A stretch of DNA of 64,000 nucleotides, taken from the NCBI GenBank assembly GCA_041488095.1, contig JBGPOP010000013.1:1-64000 (forward strand). The letters run 5' to 3'. Shown here in pieces: positions 17,488 to 28,070 of this stretch; position 1 is the stretch's first letter; the number at the start of each line of letters is the position of its first letter. Both the position numbers and the translations under genes were made by a program. The notes under the pieces are model-generated. The model did no database searches, was not told the origin of the DNA, and worked only from the letters and a program-made list of their open reading frames with translations. This DNA is from DASYPQ01 sp041488095. Lineage in GTDB: Bacteria; Planctomycetota; UBA1135; GCA-002686595.

Positions 17488-18321
17488 GTGGCCATCGTCC
17501 GCGACCGCGCCCTGCTCCTGAAGCGCTACCCCTTCAGCGAGTCCTCGCTCGTCGTCCACCTGTGCACGCGCGAGCACGGGCGCGTCCACCTGATGGCCAA
17601 GGGCGCCTACAGGCCGACCTCGCGCTACTTCGCCGTCCTCGACTTCCTCGACACGCTGGAGATCGAGTGGGACCACAACCCCCGGCGCGAGCTCTCGAAC
17701 CTGCGCGCGGGCTCGATCCTGCAGCGCCGCCGCGCGATTCCCGCGGACCCTTCGCGCTGGTTCGCCGCGTGCGCGATGCTCGAGCTCGCCGATCTGGCGG
17801 CGCGCCCCGCGCATCCCGATCCGGGGCTGTTCGACCTGCTCGAGGCAGGCCTGGAGGGACTGCACGTCGGAAAGGGATCCGCCGACACCTGCCTGATCGC
17901 GTTCGAGCTGCGTTTCCTCGACAGCCTGGGTCTGGCTCCGGCGCTCGAGGCCTGCGCCGCCTGCGGCGGTACGGCGCCCCCCCTCGCAGCTCCGGAGGGT
18001 CACGACCGGGATCGCGAGGGGCCCAGGGCCGCGTTCTCGGCCGGCGCGGGTGGACGCCTGTGCCGCAGCTGCGCGCACGATGCGCGCGCTTCCGGGCGCC
18101 GCGTCGGGACGCTACCTGTCCAGACGCTCGCCGACGCGCTCGCCCTTCTCGCCGCAGGCGCCGCAGCGGGCGAGGGACTCCCCCAGGAGCGCATCGACCG
18201 GGTCCGCGATTTCACGGGGAGGTTTCTCGACTACCATCTGGAGACGCGACCACGCACCCACCGCGTCTTCCTGTCCGTCCCCAACCGCAACGCGCCCGGC
18301 GAAGCCGCCGAGGCGATCTGA
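17488..18321 (+). CDS. recO: DNA repair protein RecO
   Basis: 277 residues, GTG start (AIVRDRALLLKRYPFSESSLVV is the standard N-terminus). An OB-fold of about 80 residues is followed by a helical domain with a four-Cys zinc site, CAACGG near 152-157 and CRSC near 192-195. RecO anneals ssDNA and loads RecA with RecR in gap repair. The insert between the two Cys pairs is Pro/Gly-rich and longer than in most homologues. The following gene starts 4 nt after its stop, suggesting cotranscription with the two envelope lipoprotein genes. Confidence 0.93.
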   Translation: MAIVRDRALLLKRYPFSESSLVVHLCTREHGRVHLMAKGAYRPTSRYFAVLDFLDTLEIEWDHNPRRELSNLRAGSILQRRRAIPADPSRWFAACAMLELADLAARPAHPDPGLFDLLEAGLEGLHVGKGSADTCLIAFELRFLDSLGLAPALEACAACGGTAPPLAAPEGHDRDREGPRAAFSAGAGGRLCRSCAHDARASGRRVGTLPVQTLADALALLAAGAAAGEGLPQERIDRVRDFTGRFLDYHLETRPRTHRVFLSVPNRNAPGEAAEAI

Positions 18322-18325
18322 CCGC

Positions 18326-19438
18326 GTGACCCACGTGAAGCGACACCAACCGCCCGCCCTCGTCCTCCTCGCGCTCGCCCTCGCACCGTCCTGTGCGACG
18401 ATCTCGAGCTGGCTGCCGGGGAGCCCGGAGAGGATCCCCAAGAAGCTCGATGCCCAGCGTGTCCCCCACGCGCTCGAGCGAGCGCGCGAGGACCTCGCCG
18501 CCGGCCGCACCGAACGCGCGCTGCAATGGATGCGCTCGGCAGCGGCCGCGAACGGTCTGCCGACCGAGATGCGCGAGCAGGTCCAGACGCTGATGGAGGA
18601 GGCCGCCGAGCGGCGCATCGGGGAGTTGTCCACCCCGGGAGCGGACCCCCAGGACCTGGCCGATCTGGTCGACCTCGACCTGCCCCGGCAGCTCGCGGTC
18701 ACCGCTGGGATCCAATCGGCGCGGCGCATGAACGAGCTGGGAGAGCCGATGGACGCGTACCGGCTGGTGAAGAAGCTCGACTCCAAGTATCCGTTGCACC
18801 ACGAGCGCGCGGAAGCCGGGGAACTCCTGGGCGACATCGGTATGTCGCTGTCGAAGAATCACTCGCACTTCCTGTTCTTCTACAACCGGCAGGACGACGC
18901 CCAGGAGGTGCTCGAGTACCTGATCCTCAACTACCCGCGCGCTCCGCGCTGCGACGAGGCCTACGCGGCGCTGTCGCGGATCTACTCCGACGAACGGGAG
19001 TGGTTCCTCGCGATCGACCGGCTGGAGAGGCTGGTCCTCAACCATCCGACGAGCCCGCTGTGCGCCGCGAGCCAGGCCGACATCCCGCGCCTGCGCCTGC
19101 TGAGCATCGAGAGTCCCGAGTACGACCGCAGCGCGATGCTCCGCGCCCGCCGGGAGCTCGAGGAATGGCTGCGCGCCTATCCGGGCCACGAGCTTGAGCC
19201 CAAAGTGCGCCTCGACCTCACCGATTGCCTCCGGCGGCTCTCGGACGGCGATCGGATCATCGCCGCGTTCTACAACCGCGTCCACAACTCCTACGGAGCG
19301 CGGCGGCACGCGCAGCGGGCGATCGAGGAAGCGCACCAGGCGGGCGACGAGGAGCGCGCAAGGCGCGCCGAGAGCTTCCTCGAGAGCCTGCCTCCCCGAG
19401 CGAGCGAAGTGGCCGCGCAGGGCGGAGTGAAGCCGTGA
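18326..19438 (+). CDS. BamD-like TPR outer-membrane lipoprotein
   Basis: 370 residues, GTG start (a second GTG three codons on is possible). Signal peptide with hydrophobic LVLLALALAPSCA, whose Cys fits a lipobox. The mature part is almost all alpha-helical with TPR-like repeats: DAYRLVKKLDSKYPLHHERAEAGELLGD, QEVLEYLILNYPRAPRCDEAYAALSRIY, FLAIDRLERLVLNHPTSPLCA and LEEWLRAYPGHELEPKVRLDL. These match the outer-membrane-lipoprotein (YfiO/BamD) repeat style, though the protein is over 100 residues longer than E. coli BamD. It ends in a 4-nt overlap with the lptE-like gene, supporting an outer-membrane assembly role. Confidence 0.75.
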   Translation: MTHVKRHQPPALVLLALALAPSCATISSWLPGSPERIPKKLDAQRVPHALERAREDLAAGRTERALQWMRSAAAANGLPTEMREQVQTLMEEAAERRIGELSTPGADPQDLADLVDLDLPRQLAVTAGIQSARRMNELGEPMDAYRLVKKLDSKYPLHHERAEAGELLGDIGMSLSKNHSHFLFFYNRQDDAQEVLEYLILNYPRAPRCDEAYAALSRIYSDEREWFLAIDRLERLVLNHPTSPLCAASQADIPRLRLLSIESPEYDRSAMLRARRELEEWLRAYPGHELEPKVRLDLTDCLRRLSDGDRIIAAFYNRVHNSYGARRHAQRAIEEAHQAGDEERARRAESFLESLPPRASEVAAQGGVKP

Positions 19439-19950
19439 GCGGGTCCCGCGGCGGTCCTGGCGCTCGTAGGATCGCAGCCGCGCTGTTCTGTGCCGCTCTC
19501 GCGGGCGGATGCGGCTACTCCACAGGTCTGCGCGTCGCCGAGCGCCACCGGGGCGTGAGCCTCGAGATCTTCGGAAACGATTCCTACGAACGCGATCTGG
19601 AGCGCCCCCTGCACGACGAGATTTCGCGCGCCCTGCGCAATTTGTCGGACGCGCCGATCGAGGAGACCCGGAACGCCGACGTCCTCGTGCGGGGGAAGAT
19701 CCACACCTACCAGCACCGCTCCGGCATCCGCAGCCGGGACAACCAGCTGCTCGAGACCGGCGTGTACATCGAGGTCGAGGCTGGCCTGTACAGCCGGGGG
19801 TCGGAGAAGCCCCGGCGTGGGCCCTTCAAGGCCGCCGCGGCGGTGGGTTATCTCGTCGGCAGGTCGGAAAACGAGCTCGAGGCGCGGGATCGGGCGCTGC
19901 GCCACATCGCCGAGGAGCTGGTGCTCGACCTCTTCGCTCCTTCCGACTGA
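19435..19950 (+). CDS. lptE: LptE-like lipoprotein
   Basis: 171 residues, GTG start within the preceding stop. Lipoprotein signal peptide ending LAGGCGYS. The segment SLEIFGNDSYERDLERPLHDEISRALRNL followed by DVLVRGKIHTYQHR is the typical first helix and strand of the LptE / 'LPS assembly lipoprotein' fold found outside Proteobacteria. LptE partners LptD in placing lipopolysaccharide in the outer membrane; LptD is not in this window. Sequence similarity in this family is weak, so the call rests on lipobox, length, pattern and the BamD-like neighbour. Confidence 0.7.
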   Translation: MSGSRGGPGARRIAAALFCAALAGGCGYSTGLRVAERHRGVSLEIFGNDSYERDLERPLHDEISRALRNLSDAPIEETRNADVLVRGKIHTYQHRSGIRSRDNQLLETGVYIEVEAGLYSRGSEKPRRGPFKAAAAVGYLVGRSENELEARDRALRHIAEELVLDLFAPSD

Positions 19951-20168
19951 CCGCTCCAGGACCCCCGAGGATCGCCCCAGGATCGATCGGGACCGGATCC
20001 GACCCCGACCCGAGAGCGCCCGTCCTCTGCTCTCCGGTCAGGCCGCTTTCCTGCCCCAGCCTCTTTTTCCCCCCAGGCGCCCCTTCGCAGCCGCGCCGTT
20101 CCTATCCTATGGAGCGGCGCACGACGAAAGGCCGCAGGCTGGCGCGCCTCTCGCCGATAGAAAGACCC

Positions 20169-22507
20169 ATGCCCGACCCCAAGAACCCCCAGAGCGACAA
20201 ATCCCGCCGGGCGCGCTCGTTCGGCTCCTACGCCCTGTTCGTGCTCGTGCTGGTCGCGATCCTCCTCACCATGGGCGGGCGAGGAAGCAAGACCCTCGTG
20301 TTGTCGCAGGACCTCTACGAGTACTTCCTCTACACCGGCGAGATCGACAGCCAGAAGATCGAAGGGGCGACCGACATCAACGGCGAGTTCAAGGGCGGCA
20401 AGGAATTCACGGTGCGCCTGCTGAACCTGGCCGAGAAGGCCTCGCTGTACCAGCAGATCAAGGCACAGTCGCCCTACCAGCACGTGGGCAGCCAGGCTCT
20501 GCTCCAAGCCGTCGATGGCGGCTGGTACACGCCGGAGCTCGTGCGCGTCATCAGCGAGACCAAGGACCCGAACGGCGAGCACACCGCGGTCGCTCTCCCG
20601 TCCGGCGGGCCCGCGCGCGCCGAAGATCAGCACGGGGACCGGCTCTTCGTGCGCGTGGTCGCCAAGCCCGAGGCCGAGTGGCGGACGGCGCATCCGGCGG
20701 AGCCGGTCTTCTTCCTGCCCGCCGCCTCGGGGACGGTGTGGCTGGAGGTCGAGGACGTCGGAGACATGGGACAGGTGCTGTCCCGGCTGAGCACCGCAGG
20801 GGCGCAGCGCGAACAGCTCTTTTTCGACATCCGCAAGGACAAGGGCACCACCCTGCGCGACTCGAACACGCTGCTCACGAACTTCCTGTTCATGTGGGTG
20901 CCCTGGCTGCTGATCTTCGTGGTCTTCCTGGTGTTCATGCGCCAGATGCGGAACCAGGGTGCGGCGGGCGGCGTGATGTCCTTCGGGCGCTCGCGCGCGC
21001 AACTCTATACCAAGGAGAATCACACCAACATCACCTTCGACGACGTCGCCGGGGCGGACGAGGCCAAGGAGGAGGTCCGCGAGGTGGTCGAGTTCCTCAA
21101 GAATCCCGGCCGCTTCACGCGCGTCGGCGGCCGCATCCCACGTGGCGTGCTGCTCGTCGGCGCGCCGGGCTGCGGCAAGACGCTCCTCGCCAAGGCCATC
21201 GCCGGCGAGGCCGAGGTGCCCTTCTTCTCGATCTCGGGCTCGGACTTCGTCGAGATGTTCGTGGGCGTCGGCGCGAGTCGCGTGCGCGACCTGTTCAAGC
21301 AGGCGCGTGAGAGCTCGCCCTGCATCATCTTCCTCGACGAGATCGACGCGGTCGGCCGGCGGCGCGGCTCGGGTCTGGGAGGGGGCCACGACGAGCGCGA
21401 GCAGACGCTCAACGCGATCCTGGTCGAGATGGACGGCTTTGGCACCGACGAAGGCATCATCGTCGTGGCCGCCACGAACCGCCCCGACGTGCTCGACCCG
21501 GCGCTCCTGCGCCCGGGCCGATTCGACCGCGAGGTCGTCATCGACCTGCCCGACGTCAAGGGCCGCGAGGAGATCCTCAAGGTCCACCTGAAGAAGGTGA
21601 AGGTCGGCGCGGACGTCGTCGTCTCCACCGTGGCGCGCTCGACGCCGGGCTACTCCGGGGCCGACCTGGCCGCGATCATCAACGAGGCGGCGATCATGGC
21701 CGCGCTGCAGAAGAAGGACGAGGTCTCGATGGAGCACCTCGAGGAGGCGCGCGACAAGGTGCGCTACGGGCGCCAGAAGAAGTCGCGCAAGATCGAGGAG
21801 GAGGATCGCCGGATCACGGCCTACCACGAGGCCGGTCACGCGGTCCTGGCCTCGGTGCTGCCCGACGTCGACGATCCCCACAAGGTGACGATCGTTCCGC
21901 GCGGGAGGGCCCTGGGCTCGACCATGATCCTCCCCGACAAGGAGAGCTACCACATGCAACGGCGGAAGATGCTCGGTCAGCTCGCCTGGGCGTTCGGAGG
22001 CCGCGTGTCCGAGTCGGTCTTCTGCGGAGACATCTCGGCCGGCGCAGCCGACGACATCCGCCGTGCGACGGAGATCGCGCGCGCGATGGTCACCGAGCTC
22101 GGGATGAGCGACAAGATCGGACCGATCAACTACGCCGAGCGCATGGGCTCGGACTTCCTCGGCACCGAGCTGATGAGCGGCAAGTGGCACTCCGAGGAGA
22201 CCGCCCGCCTGATCGACGAGGAGGTCGAGCGGCTCCTCAAGGAGGCTTACCAGACCGCCGAGCGGATCGTGTCCGAGAACCGCGCCTCGATCGAGAAGGT
22301 GGCGCAGTCGCTCCTGGTCTACGAGACGATCAGCGGCGAGGAGATCGTGCGGCTCATGAAAGGCGCTCCCGTCGAGGGTCTGCGGCCCGCGCCAGCCTTG
22401 GTCAAGAGCGGGAGCACGGCCGAAAAAGCGACCGGGGCGAGCGGTGCGAGCGCACCACGCACGAAACCCGGCGAGCTGCCCGGGGCGCCGGGTCTCTCGC
22501 CGGCCTG

Positions 22508-22508
<1 letters not shown>
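20169..22508 (+). CDS. ftsH: ATP-dependent zinc metalloprotease FtsH
   Basis: 779 residues from the ATG opening PDPKNPQSDKS; an in-frame ATG at 20109 sits directly on a TATCCT box, so the later start is preferred. TM1 around residues 18-37, a periplasmic domain of about 200 residues (longer than in E. coli) and TM2 (LLTNFLFMWVPWLLIFVVFLVF). AAA module: Walker A GAPGCGKT, Walker B IIFLDEIDA, second-region-of-homology RPDVLDPALLRPGRFDR. Peptidase: HEAGH with the third zinc ligand Asp in the later helix. The C-terminal tail is rich in Ala/Pro/Gly. It degrades membrane and regulatory proteins; folP starts within its stop codon. Confidence 0.97.
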
Positions 22509-23383
<875 letters not shown>

Positions 23384-23441
23384 ACCTGACCTCTTGTGAC
23401 ATCTTGTTCGGGGCCGATCCGGACGCAGAATCTCGTGGTTC

Positions 23442-23447
23442 GAGGAG
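23442..23447 (+). promoter_or_regulatory. Ribosome binding site deciding the TTG start of glmM
   Basis: GAGGAG lies 3 nt before the TTG at 23451, with no ATG or GTG in frame nearby that would keep the conserved FGTDGIRG N-terminus. Confidence 0.6.
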
Positions 23448-23450
23448 AGC

Positions 23451-24824
23451 TTGAAGGAGGAACGCATCTTCGGCACCGACGGGATCCGCGGGCGCGCGGG
23501 CGAGGGCTGGCTCACGGTGCCCGCGGTCACGGCGCTCGGCTGCGCCCTGGGAGAGGTGCTCGGCCAGGAGCCCTCCGGTCCCCGCCGCGAGAAGGGCGAT
23601 CTCCGTCCGCGCGCGCTCCTCGGCCACGACGGTCGCCGCTCGGGGCCCGATCTCGAGGCGGCGCTCGCCCGCGGACTCTCGGCGCACGGCTTCGAGGTGA
23701 CGAGCGTCGGCCTGATCACGACGCCGGGCCTGGCGCTGCTGACGCGCCTCGAGGGCTTCCGGATCGGGGCCATGGTCAGCGCCTCGCACAACCCGGCCGA
23801 GGACAACGGCATCAAGATCTTCTCCGAGGAGGGCGAGAAGCTCTCCGACGAAACCGAGCGGGCGATCGAGGCCGAGCTCCGGCGCTGTCCGTCCACAAGG
23901 CTCGACGGACCCTCCCCGGTGCACGACAGCGGTCTCGAGCTCGCCTACCTCTCCTACCTCGTCGACCGAGCCGCGGTTGGACTCCGTCTGGACGGCCTGC
24001 GCATCGCGGTCGATTGCGCCAACGGAGGCGCGAGCCGCGTCGCACCGCGCACGCTCGGCCGCCTGGGAGCGGTCGTCTCCGCGATCGCGGCCGAACCCGA
24101 CGGGGACAACATCAACCTTCGCTGCGGGGCGACCCAACCGGCCGCGCTGCAAGAGGAGGTGCGCTCGCAAGGCGCGCAGCTCGGACTCGCCCTCGACGGC
24201 GACGGAGACCGGAGCATCCTCGTCGACGAGCGCGGCGAGGTCGTCAACGGCGACGGCATCCTGGCCCTGCTCGCGCGGCATGCAATGAAGAAGGGCGAGA
24301 TGCCCGATCCGCGGATCGTGGCCACGGTGATGAGCAACCGGGGCCTGCACCGCGCGCTGCGCGAGGTCGGCGTCGGCGTCGTCACGGTCGACGTCGGCGA
24401 CCGGCGCGTGGTCGAGGCTCTGCGACGCGAGGGTCTGAAGCTCGGCGGCGAGCAATCGGGACACATTGTCTTCGGCCCCGACCACTACTACATCGGCGAC
24501 GGGATCTACACGGCTCTCCGCGTCTTGCGCGTGCTGGTCGAGACGAAGAAGCCACTTTCAGAGCTCGTCTCCGTCTACCGGCCCTTTCCGCAGGTGCTGC
24601 TCAACGTGCCCGTCGCACGCCAGCCTTCGCTCGCGGACCTGCCGCGGGTCGCGCAGGCCCGCCGCCGCCTCGAGAACGAGCTGGGGGAGGACGGCCGCGT
24701 GCTCCTGCGCTACTCGGGCACCGAGCCGTTGGCGCGCGTCATGGTGGAGGGACCCGATCTCGAGCGCATCCGCGCGCAGGCCCAGGAGCTCGCCGACCTG
24801 ATCGCCGCCGAGATCGGGGCGTGA
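23451..24824 (+). CDS. glmM: Phosphoglucosamine mutase
   Basis: 457 residues, TTG start supported by the upstream GAGGAG. Converts glucosamine-6-phosphate to glucosamine-1-phosphate for peptidoglycan and LPS. Alpha-phosphohexomutase landmarks: FGTDGIRG at the N-terminus, active-site Ser in SASHNPAEDNGIK, metal loop DGDGDRS, sugar loop GEQSGHIVF and phosphate-binding RYSGTEPLARVMVEG near the C-terminus. It overlaps tsaB by 4 nt (GTGA). Confidence 0.95.
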   Translation: MKEERIFGTDGIRGRAGEGWLTVPAVTALGCALGEVLGQEPSGPRREKGDLRPRALLGHDGRRSGPDLEAALARGLSAHGFEVTSVGLITTPGLALLTRLEGFRIGAMVSASHNPAEDNGIKIFSEEGEKLSDETERAIEAELRRCPSTRLDGPSPVHDSGLELAYLSYLVDRAAVGLRLDGLRIAVDCANGGASRVAPRTLGRLGAVVSAIAAEPDGDNINLRCGATQPAALQEEVRSQGAQLGLALDGDGDRSILVDERGEVVNGDGILALLARHAMKKGEMPDPRIVATVMSNRGLHRALREVGVGVVTVDVGDRRVVEALRREGLKLGGEQSGHIVFGPDHYYIGDGIYTALRVLRVLVETKKPLSELVSVYRPFPQVLLNVPVARQPSLADLPRVAQARRRLENELGEDGRVLLRYSGTEPLARVMVEGPDLERIRAQAQELADLIAAEIGA

Positions 24825-25492
24825 AGAGCATCCTCGTCGCACTGGAGACCAGCGCGAGCTCCGCCTCGGTCGCGGTTCGATCCGGGGAGCGTGAGCTCGA
24901 GGTGGCGCTGGAGACCGGCCGCGCCCATGCGAGCGACTTGCTCCCCGCGCTCGACCGGATCCTGCGCGAGCTCGGTGCTGCGCCGCGGGAAATCGGTGCG
25001 GTGCTCGTCGGCACGGGGCCGGGAAGCTACACCGGCCTTCGCGTCGGGATCGCGACAGCGCTCGGGCTCGCGCGCGGCAGCGGCGCGGCCCTGCGCGGCG
25101 TGCCTTCGGGCGAGACGCTTTCCTTCGGCGAACTCGCCCCCGGCGAGGAGGCGACGGTGCTGCTCGACGCCCGCTCGGGCGAGGTCTACTTCGCGCACTA
25201 CCGCCGGACCGAGGACGAGGTCCTGGTGCTGCGCGCGCCGTGCGTGCTCCGCCCCGCGGAGGTCCTCGCGGCACTCCCACCGAGCGGGCTGATCTTCGGT
25301 GACGCGAGCGCAGCCGACGCGGCCGGGTTCGCAGCCGCTGAGAAGGCCAGGCTGCGCACCTCCGCGGTTCCGCGGGCTCGCACGTTGCTCGCCCTCGGGT
25401 CGTCGCGCCTCGAGCGACTGGGATCTCAGGCCCCGTCCCAGATCGCTCCGCTCTACCTGCGACCGTTCGCAGCCAAGCCGCGACGGCGCTAG
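24821..25492 (+). CDS. tsaB: tRNA threonylcarbamoyladenosine protein TsaB
   Basis: 223 residues, GTG start overlapping the glmM stop. ASKHA-fold protein that forms the t6A37 tRNA-modifying complex with TsaD and TsaE. ILVALETSASSASVAV (phosphate-1-like motif), RAHASDLLPALDRIL and VGTGPGSYTGLRVGIATALGLA are the family signature. It lacks the metal-binding residues of TsaD, as expected. It ends 64 nt before the convergent epimerase gene. Confidence 0.92.
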   Translation: MKSILVALETSASSASVAVRSGERELEVALETGRAHASDLLPALDRILRELGAAPREIGAVLVGTGPGSYTGLRVGIATALGLARGSGAALRGVPSGETLSFGELAPGEEATVLLDARSGEVYFAHYRRTEDEVLVLRAPCVLRPAEVLAALPPSGLIFGDASAADAAGFAAAEKARLRTSAVPRARTLLALGSSRLERLGSQAPSQIAPLYLRPFAAKPRRR

Positions 25493-25556
25493 TCACCGAC
25501 GCCGCGAGGCCGCTTCGGATTCGAAGCAGGCGCTCCAGGCCCGGGACGACCACTCT

Positions 25557-26531
25557 TCAGCTGGTTCTCTGCCCCTCGAGAGCGGCCCAGCAGGCGTGCA
25601 CGCCCTCCGCCAGCGTGATGCGGGGCCGGAACCCGAGCGCGGACAGCTTGCCCACATCGGGAACGCGGCGCGCGACCGATCCGGGCGGAGCCGGGCGGGG
25701 GTCGAGCCGGGGTCGGTGGCCGGTCACCTCGAAGACGAGGCGCGCCAGGTCGCCGATGCGCGTCTCCTCGCCCGAGCCGACGTTGGTGATCCCGCCTTGG
25801 CCTCGCAAGGCAGCGGTGAGGACGAGCCGCAGCGCCGTTCCCGCGTCGTCGACGTGGAGGAACGAGCGCGTCTGTTCCTCTCCGTACACCGGAAAGGGGT
25901 TCACGCGCTGCCGGCAGCGGTGGAGGAACTCCGGGATGACGTGAGTCGGCCCCATCCGCGGCCCGTAGACATTGTGGAAGCGCACGATCGCGGGCGCGAA
26001 CCCTCCCTGCCGCGCGGCCGCGAACACGGCCGCTTCCCCGGCGATCTTGCTGGCTGCGTAGGACCAGCGCGGCAGCGCGATGTCGGCGATCGAGAGCGGC
26101 ACGTCCTCGGGAGTCGGGATCGGGATCGACCCCGCGTCGACGCCCGAGGCGTAGTTCTCGCTCGACGAGCCGAAGACGAGCGCGCTGCAACCCTCCCCCA
26201 GCGCGTGGTCGAGGACGTTCATCGTGCTGCGCAGGTTCACGTCGAGCGTCTCGTAGGGGTGCTCGCTGACGTAGCGCACCCCGACGATCGCGGCGAGGTG
26301 GAAGATCGCGTCGAAGCGCCCTTTCGCGCCCTCGAGAGACCGCGCGGCGTGCGCGAGGTCCGTGCGCAGGACGCGCAGGGACTTGGGATGCTCCCTCTGC
26401 AGTTCGCCGAGGTCCTCGAGGCCGCCCTTGAGCCCGATGTCGACCGCGACGACCTCGTCTCCTTGCGCGAGGAGCTGCCGCGAGAGCTCGAAGCCGATGA
26501 GCCCCGCCGCGCCGGTGACGAGGTGGCGCAC
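25557..26531 (-). CDS. NAD-dependent sugar epimerase/dehydratase (extended SDR)
   Basis: 324 residues, GTG start 3 nt after the stop of the nucleotide-sugar dehydrogenase. Rossmann motif TGAAGLIGFELSRQL, then VAVDIG (NAD ribose Asp), HLAAIVGVRYVSEHPYE, catalytic-Tyr region WSYAASKIAGE and FHNVYGPRMGPTHVIPEFLHRC. It acts on a nucleotide-linked sugar, probably UDP- or GDP-activated given the two neighbouring genes. The exact reaction (4-epimerase, 4,6-dehydratase or decarboxylase) cannot be told from the sequence. Part of a three-gene glycan unit. Confidence 0.85.
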   Translation of the reverse strand: MRHLVTGAAGLIGFELSRQLLAQGDEVVAVDIGLKGGLEDLGELQREHPKSLRVLRTDLAHAARSLEGAKGRFDAIFHLAAIVGVRYVSEHPYETLDVNLRSTMNVLDHALGEGCSALVFGSSSENYASGVDAGSIPIPTPEDVPLSIADIALPRWSYAASKIAGEAAVFAAARQGGFAPAIVRFHNVYGPRMGPTHVIPEFLHRCRQRVNPFPVYGEEQTRSFLHVDDAGTALRLVLTAALRGQGGITNVGSGEETRIGDLARLVFEVTGHRPRLDPRPAPPGSVARRVPDVGKLSALGFRPRITLAEGVHACWAALEGQRTS

Positions 26532-26534
26532 GCG

Positions 26535-28070
26535 CTACGTCCCCTTGCCCGCGGAAGCATCGGACCCGGGCCTGGGCGAGGGCCCGGGCACGTCTCCGCG
26601 CCCGAAGACCTCCAACCGCACGCCCTTGCGCGCGAGCTCCGCCCCGATCGCGTCCGCGACCATGTTCCACGGATCCACGACGATCGAGCCCGGCTGGAGC
26701 GTCTCGGCGAGCAGCCCGGGCAGGAAGCTCCGGTAGCTTGGGTCGGGCAGGCAGATCACCGCGATGTCGGCTCCGCGCAGCGCATCCGCGGCCTCGCGAC
26801 AGCCCTTCGCCTGCGGCACCTCTTCCCAGACGGGCACGAGCGGATCCCAGGCTCGCACCTCGACGCCTGCAGCGATCAGGCTCTTCGCCACGGTTTCGGC
26901 GGGCGAGCTGCGGGTGTCGGCGACGCCGGCGCGGTAGGTGACGCCGAGGAGAGCCGCCTTGCGACCGGCGAGGCGGCCCTCGAAGTGCCTGCGCGCCAGC
27001 TCGACCGAGCGGATCGGCATGGACTCGTTGGTCAGGATCGCGCGGCGCGAGAAGGGCAGCTTCGCCTCGACGCCGAGCAGCCTCTCGGCCCCGAAAGCGG
27101 CGAGCAACGCATCCTTGGTCAGGCAGTACCCGCCCACGCCGAGGCCCGGGAACATCATGTTGTCGTGCGTTCCCCTGCGCACCCGGACGGAGTGAATCAC
27201 GTCGAACAGGTCGACCCCGACGTCCTCGGCCAGGCGCGCCCACTCCTCGATGAAGGCGATGTTCGTGGCCCGGTAGGAGTTCTCGAGCAGCTTGGCCATC
27301 TCCGCCGCGCGGATGGTCTTGTGGCGCCACAGCGGGTACTTCTCGATGTGGACGTACTTCGAGAGGAAATCGCGCGCGCGGTCGGCGCTCCTCTCGTCGA
27401 TCCCCGCGTAGGCGCGCCAGTAGTTGTTGACCGAGTCGAGGTAGTTCGGCCCGGGCATGACGCGCTCGTAGCAGAAGGCGAGGAGCGGAGGTGAAGCCTC
27501 GACATCGACCCCGCGCTTGCGCTGCCCCTCGCACAGCGCCGGGTAGATCACGCGGTCGGACATGCCGAGCGGCAGGGTGCTCTCGATGCACACGAGCGTC
27601 CCCGGCTGCATGTGCTCCCCGACCCTCCGCATCGCCGCGGCGTAGCCGTCGGTCGGGCAGGCGAGGTCCTCGGTCTGGCCCGGCTGGCGGACGAGGTCGA
27701 GGTTGATGCAGGAGACGACCACGTCCGCGAGCGCGAGGCAGCGCGGGTCGACGGTTCCGACGAGCCCCTTGGGCTCGGCCGCGGCGGCGGAGATCACCTG
27801 CCCGAGGCTGGGATCGTCGGCGTAGGTCGGCGATCGACCGCGATCGAGGCTGGCCGCCTTGTCCCGGCCGGATGGAGTGTCCTGGTCCAGCCCGATCACG
27901 AAGAACGCCCGCCGACCTCCCGTGTGGGCCCGAGGCTCTGTCCGTGGCTCGGTCCGCGAGAGGTTCGCCACCACTGCGGTGCCGACGAACCCGAGGCCCA
28001 GCACGAGGACGACCTCACGGCCTTCCTCGCGTGCCCTTCGCGCGCGCTCCGAGACTTCCTCGAACCTCAC
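26535..28070 (-). CDS. UDP-glucose/GDP-mannose dehydrogenase family protein
   Basis: 511 residues from the GTG that overlaps the glycosyltransferase stop by 4 nt. N-terminal NAD domain with VLGLGFVGTAVVANL, central helical domain, and the catalytic Cys in GLGVGGYCLTKDALLA, equal to the G-x-C-x-x-KD site of UDP-sugar dehydrogenases. The C-terminal UDP-binding domain follows (LLGVTYRAGVADTRSSPA...). It oxidises a nucleotide sugar to the uronate, twice using NAD+. Slightly longer than typical (about 430) because of an insert rich in Arg/Thr/Glu after the first strand (SRTEPRTEPRAHTGGRR). Confidence 0.88.
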   Translation of the reverse strand: MRFEEVSERARRAREEGREVVLVLGLGFVGTAVVANLSRTEPRTEPRAHTGGRRAFFVIGLDQDTPSGRDKAASLDRGRSPTYADDPSLGQVISAAAAEPKGLVGTVDPRCLALADVVVSCINLDLVRQPGQTEDLACPTDGYAAAMRRVGEHMQPGTLVCIESTLPLGMSDRVIYPALCEGQRKRGVDVEASPPLLAFCYERVMPGPNYLDSVNNYWRAYAGIDERSADRARDFLSKYVHIEKYPLWRHKTIRAAEMAKLLENSYRATNIAFIEEWARLAEDVGVDLFDVIHSVRVRRGTHDNMMFPGLGVGGYCLTKDALLAAFGAERLLGVEAKLPFSRRAILTNESMPIRSVELARRHFEGRLAGRKAALLGVTYRAGVADTRSSPAETVAKSLIAAGVEVRAWDPLVPVWEEVPQAKGCREAADALRGADIAVICLPDPSYRSFLPGLLAETLQPGSIVVDPWNMVADAIGAELARKGVRLEVFGRGDVPGPSPRPGSDASAGKGT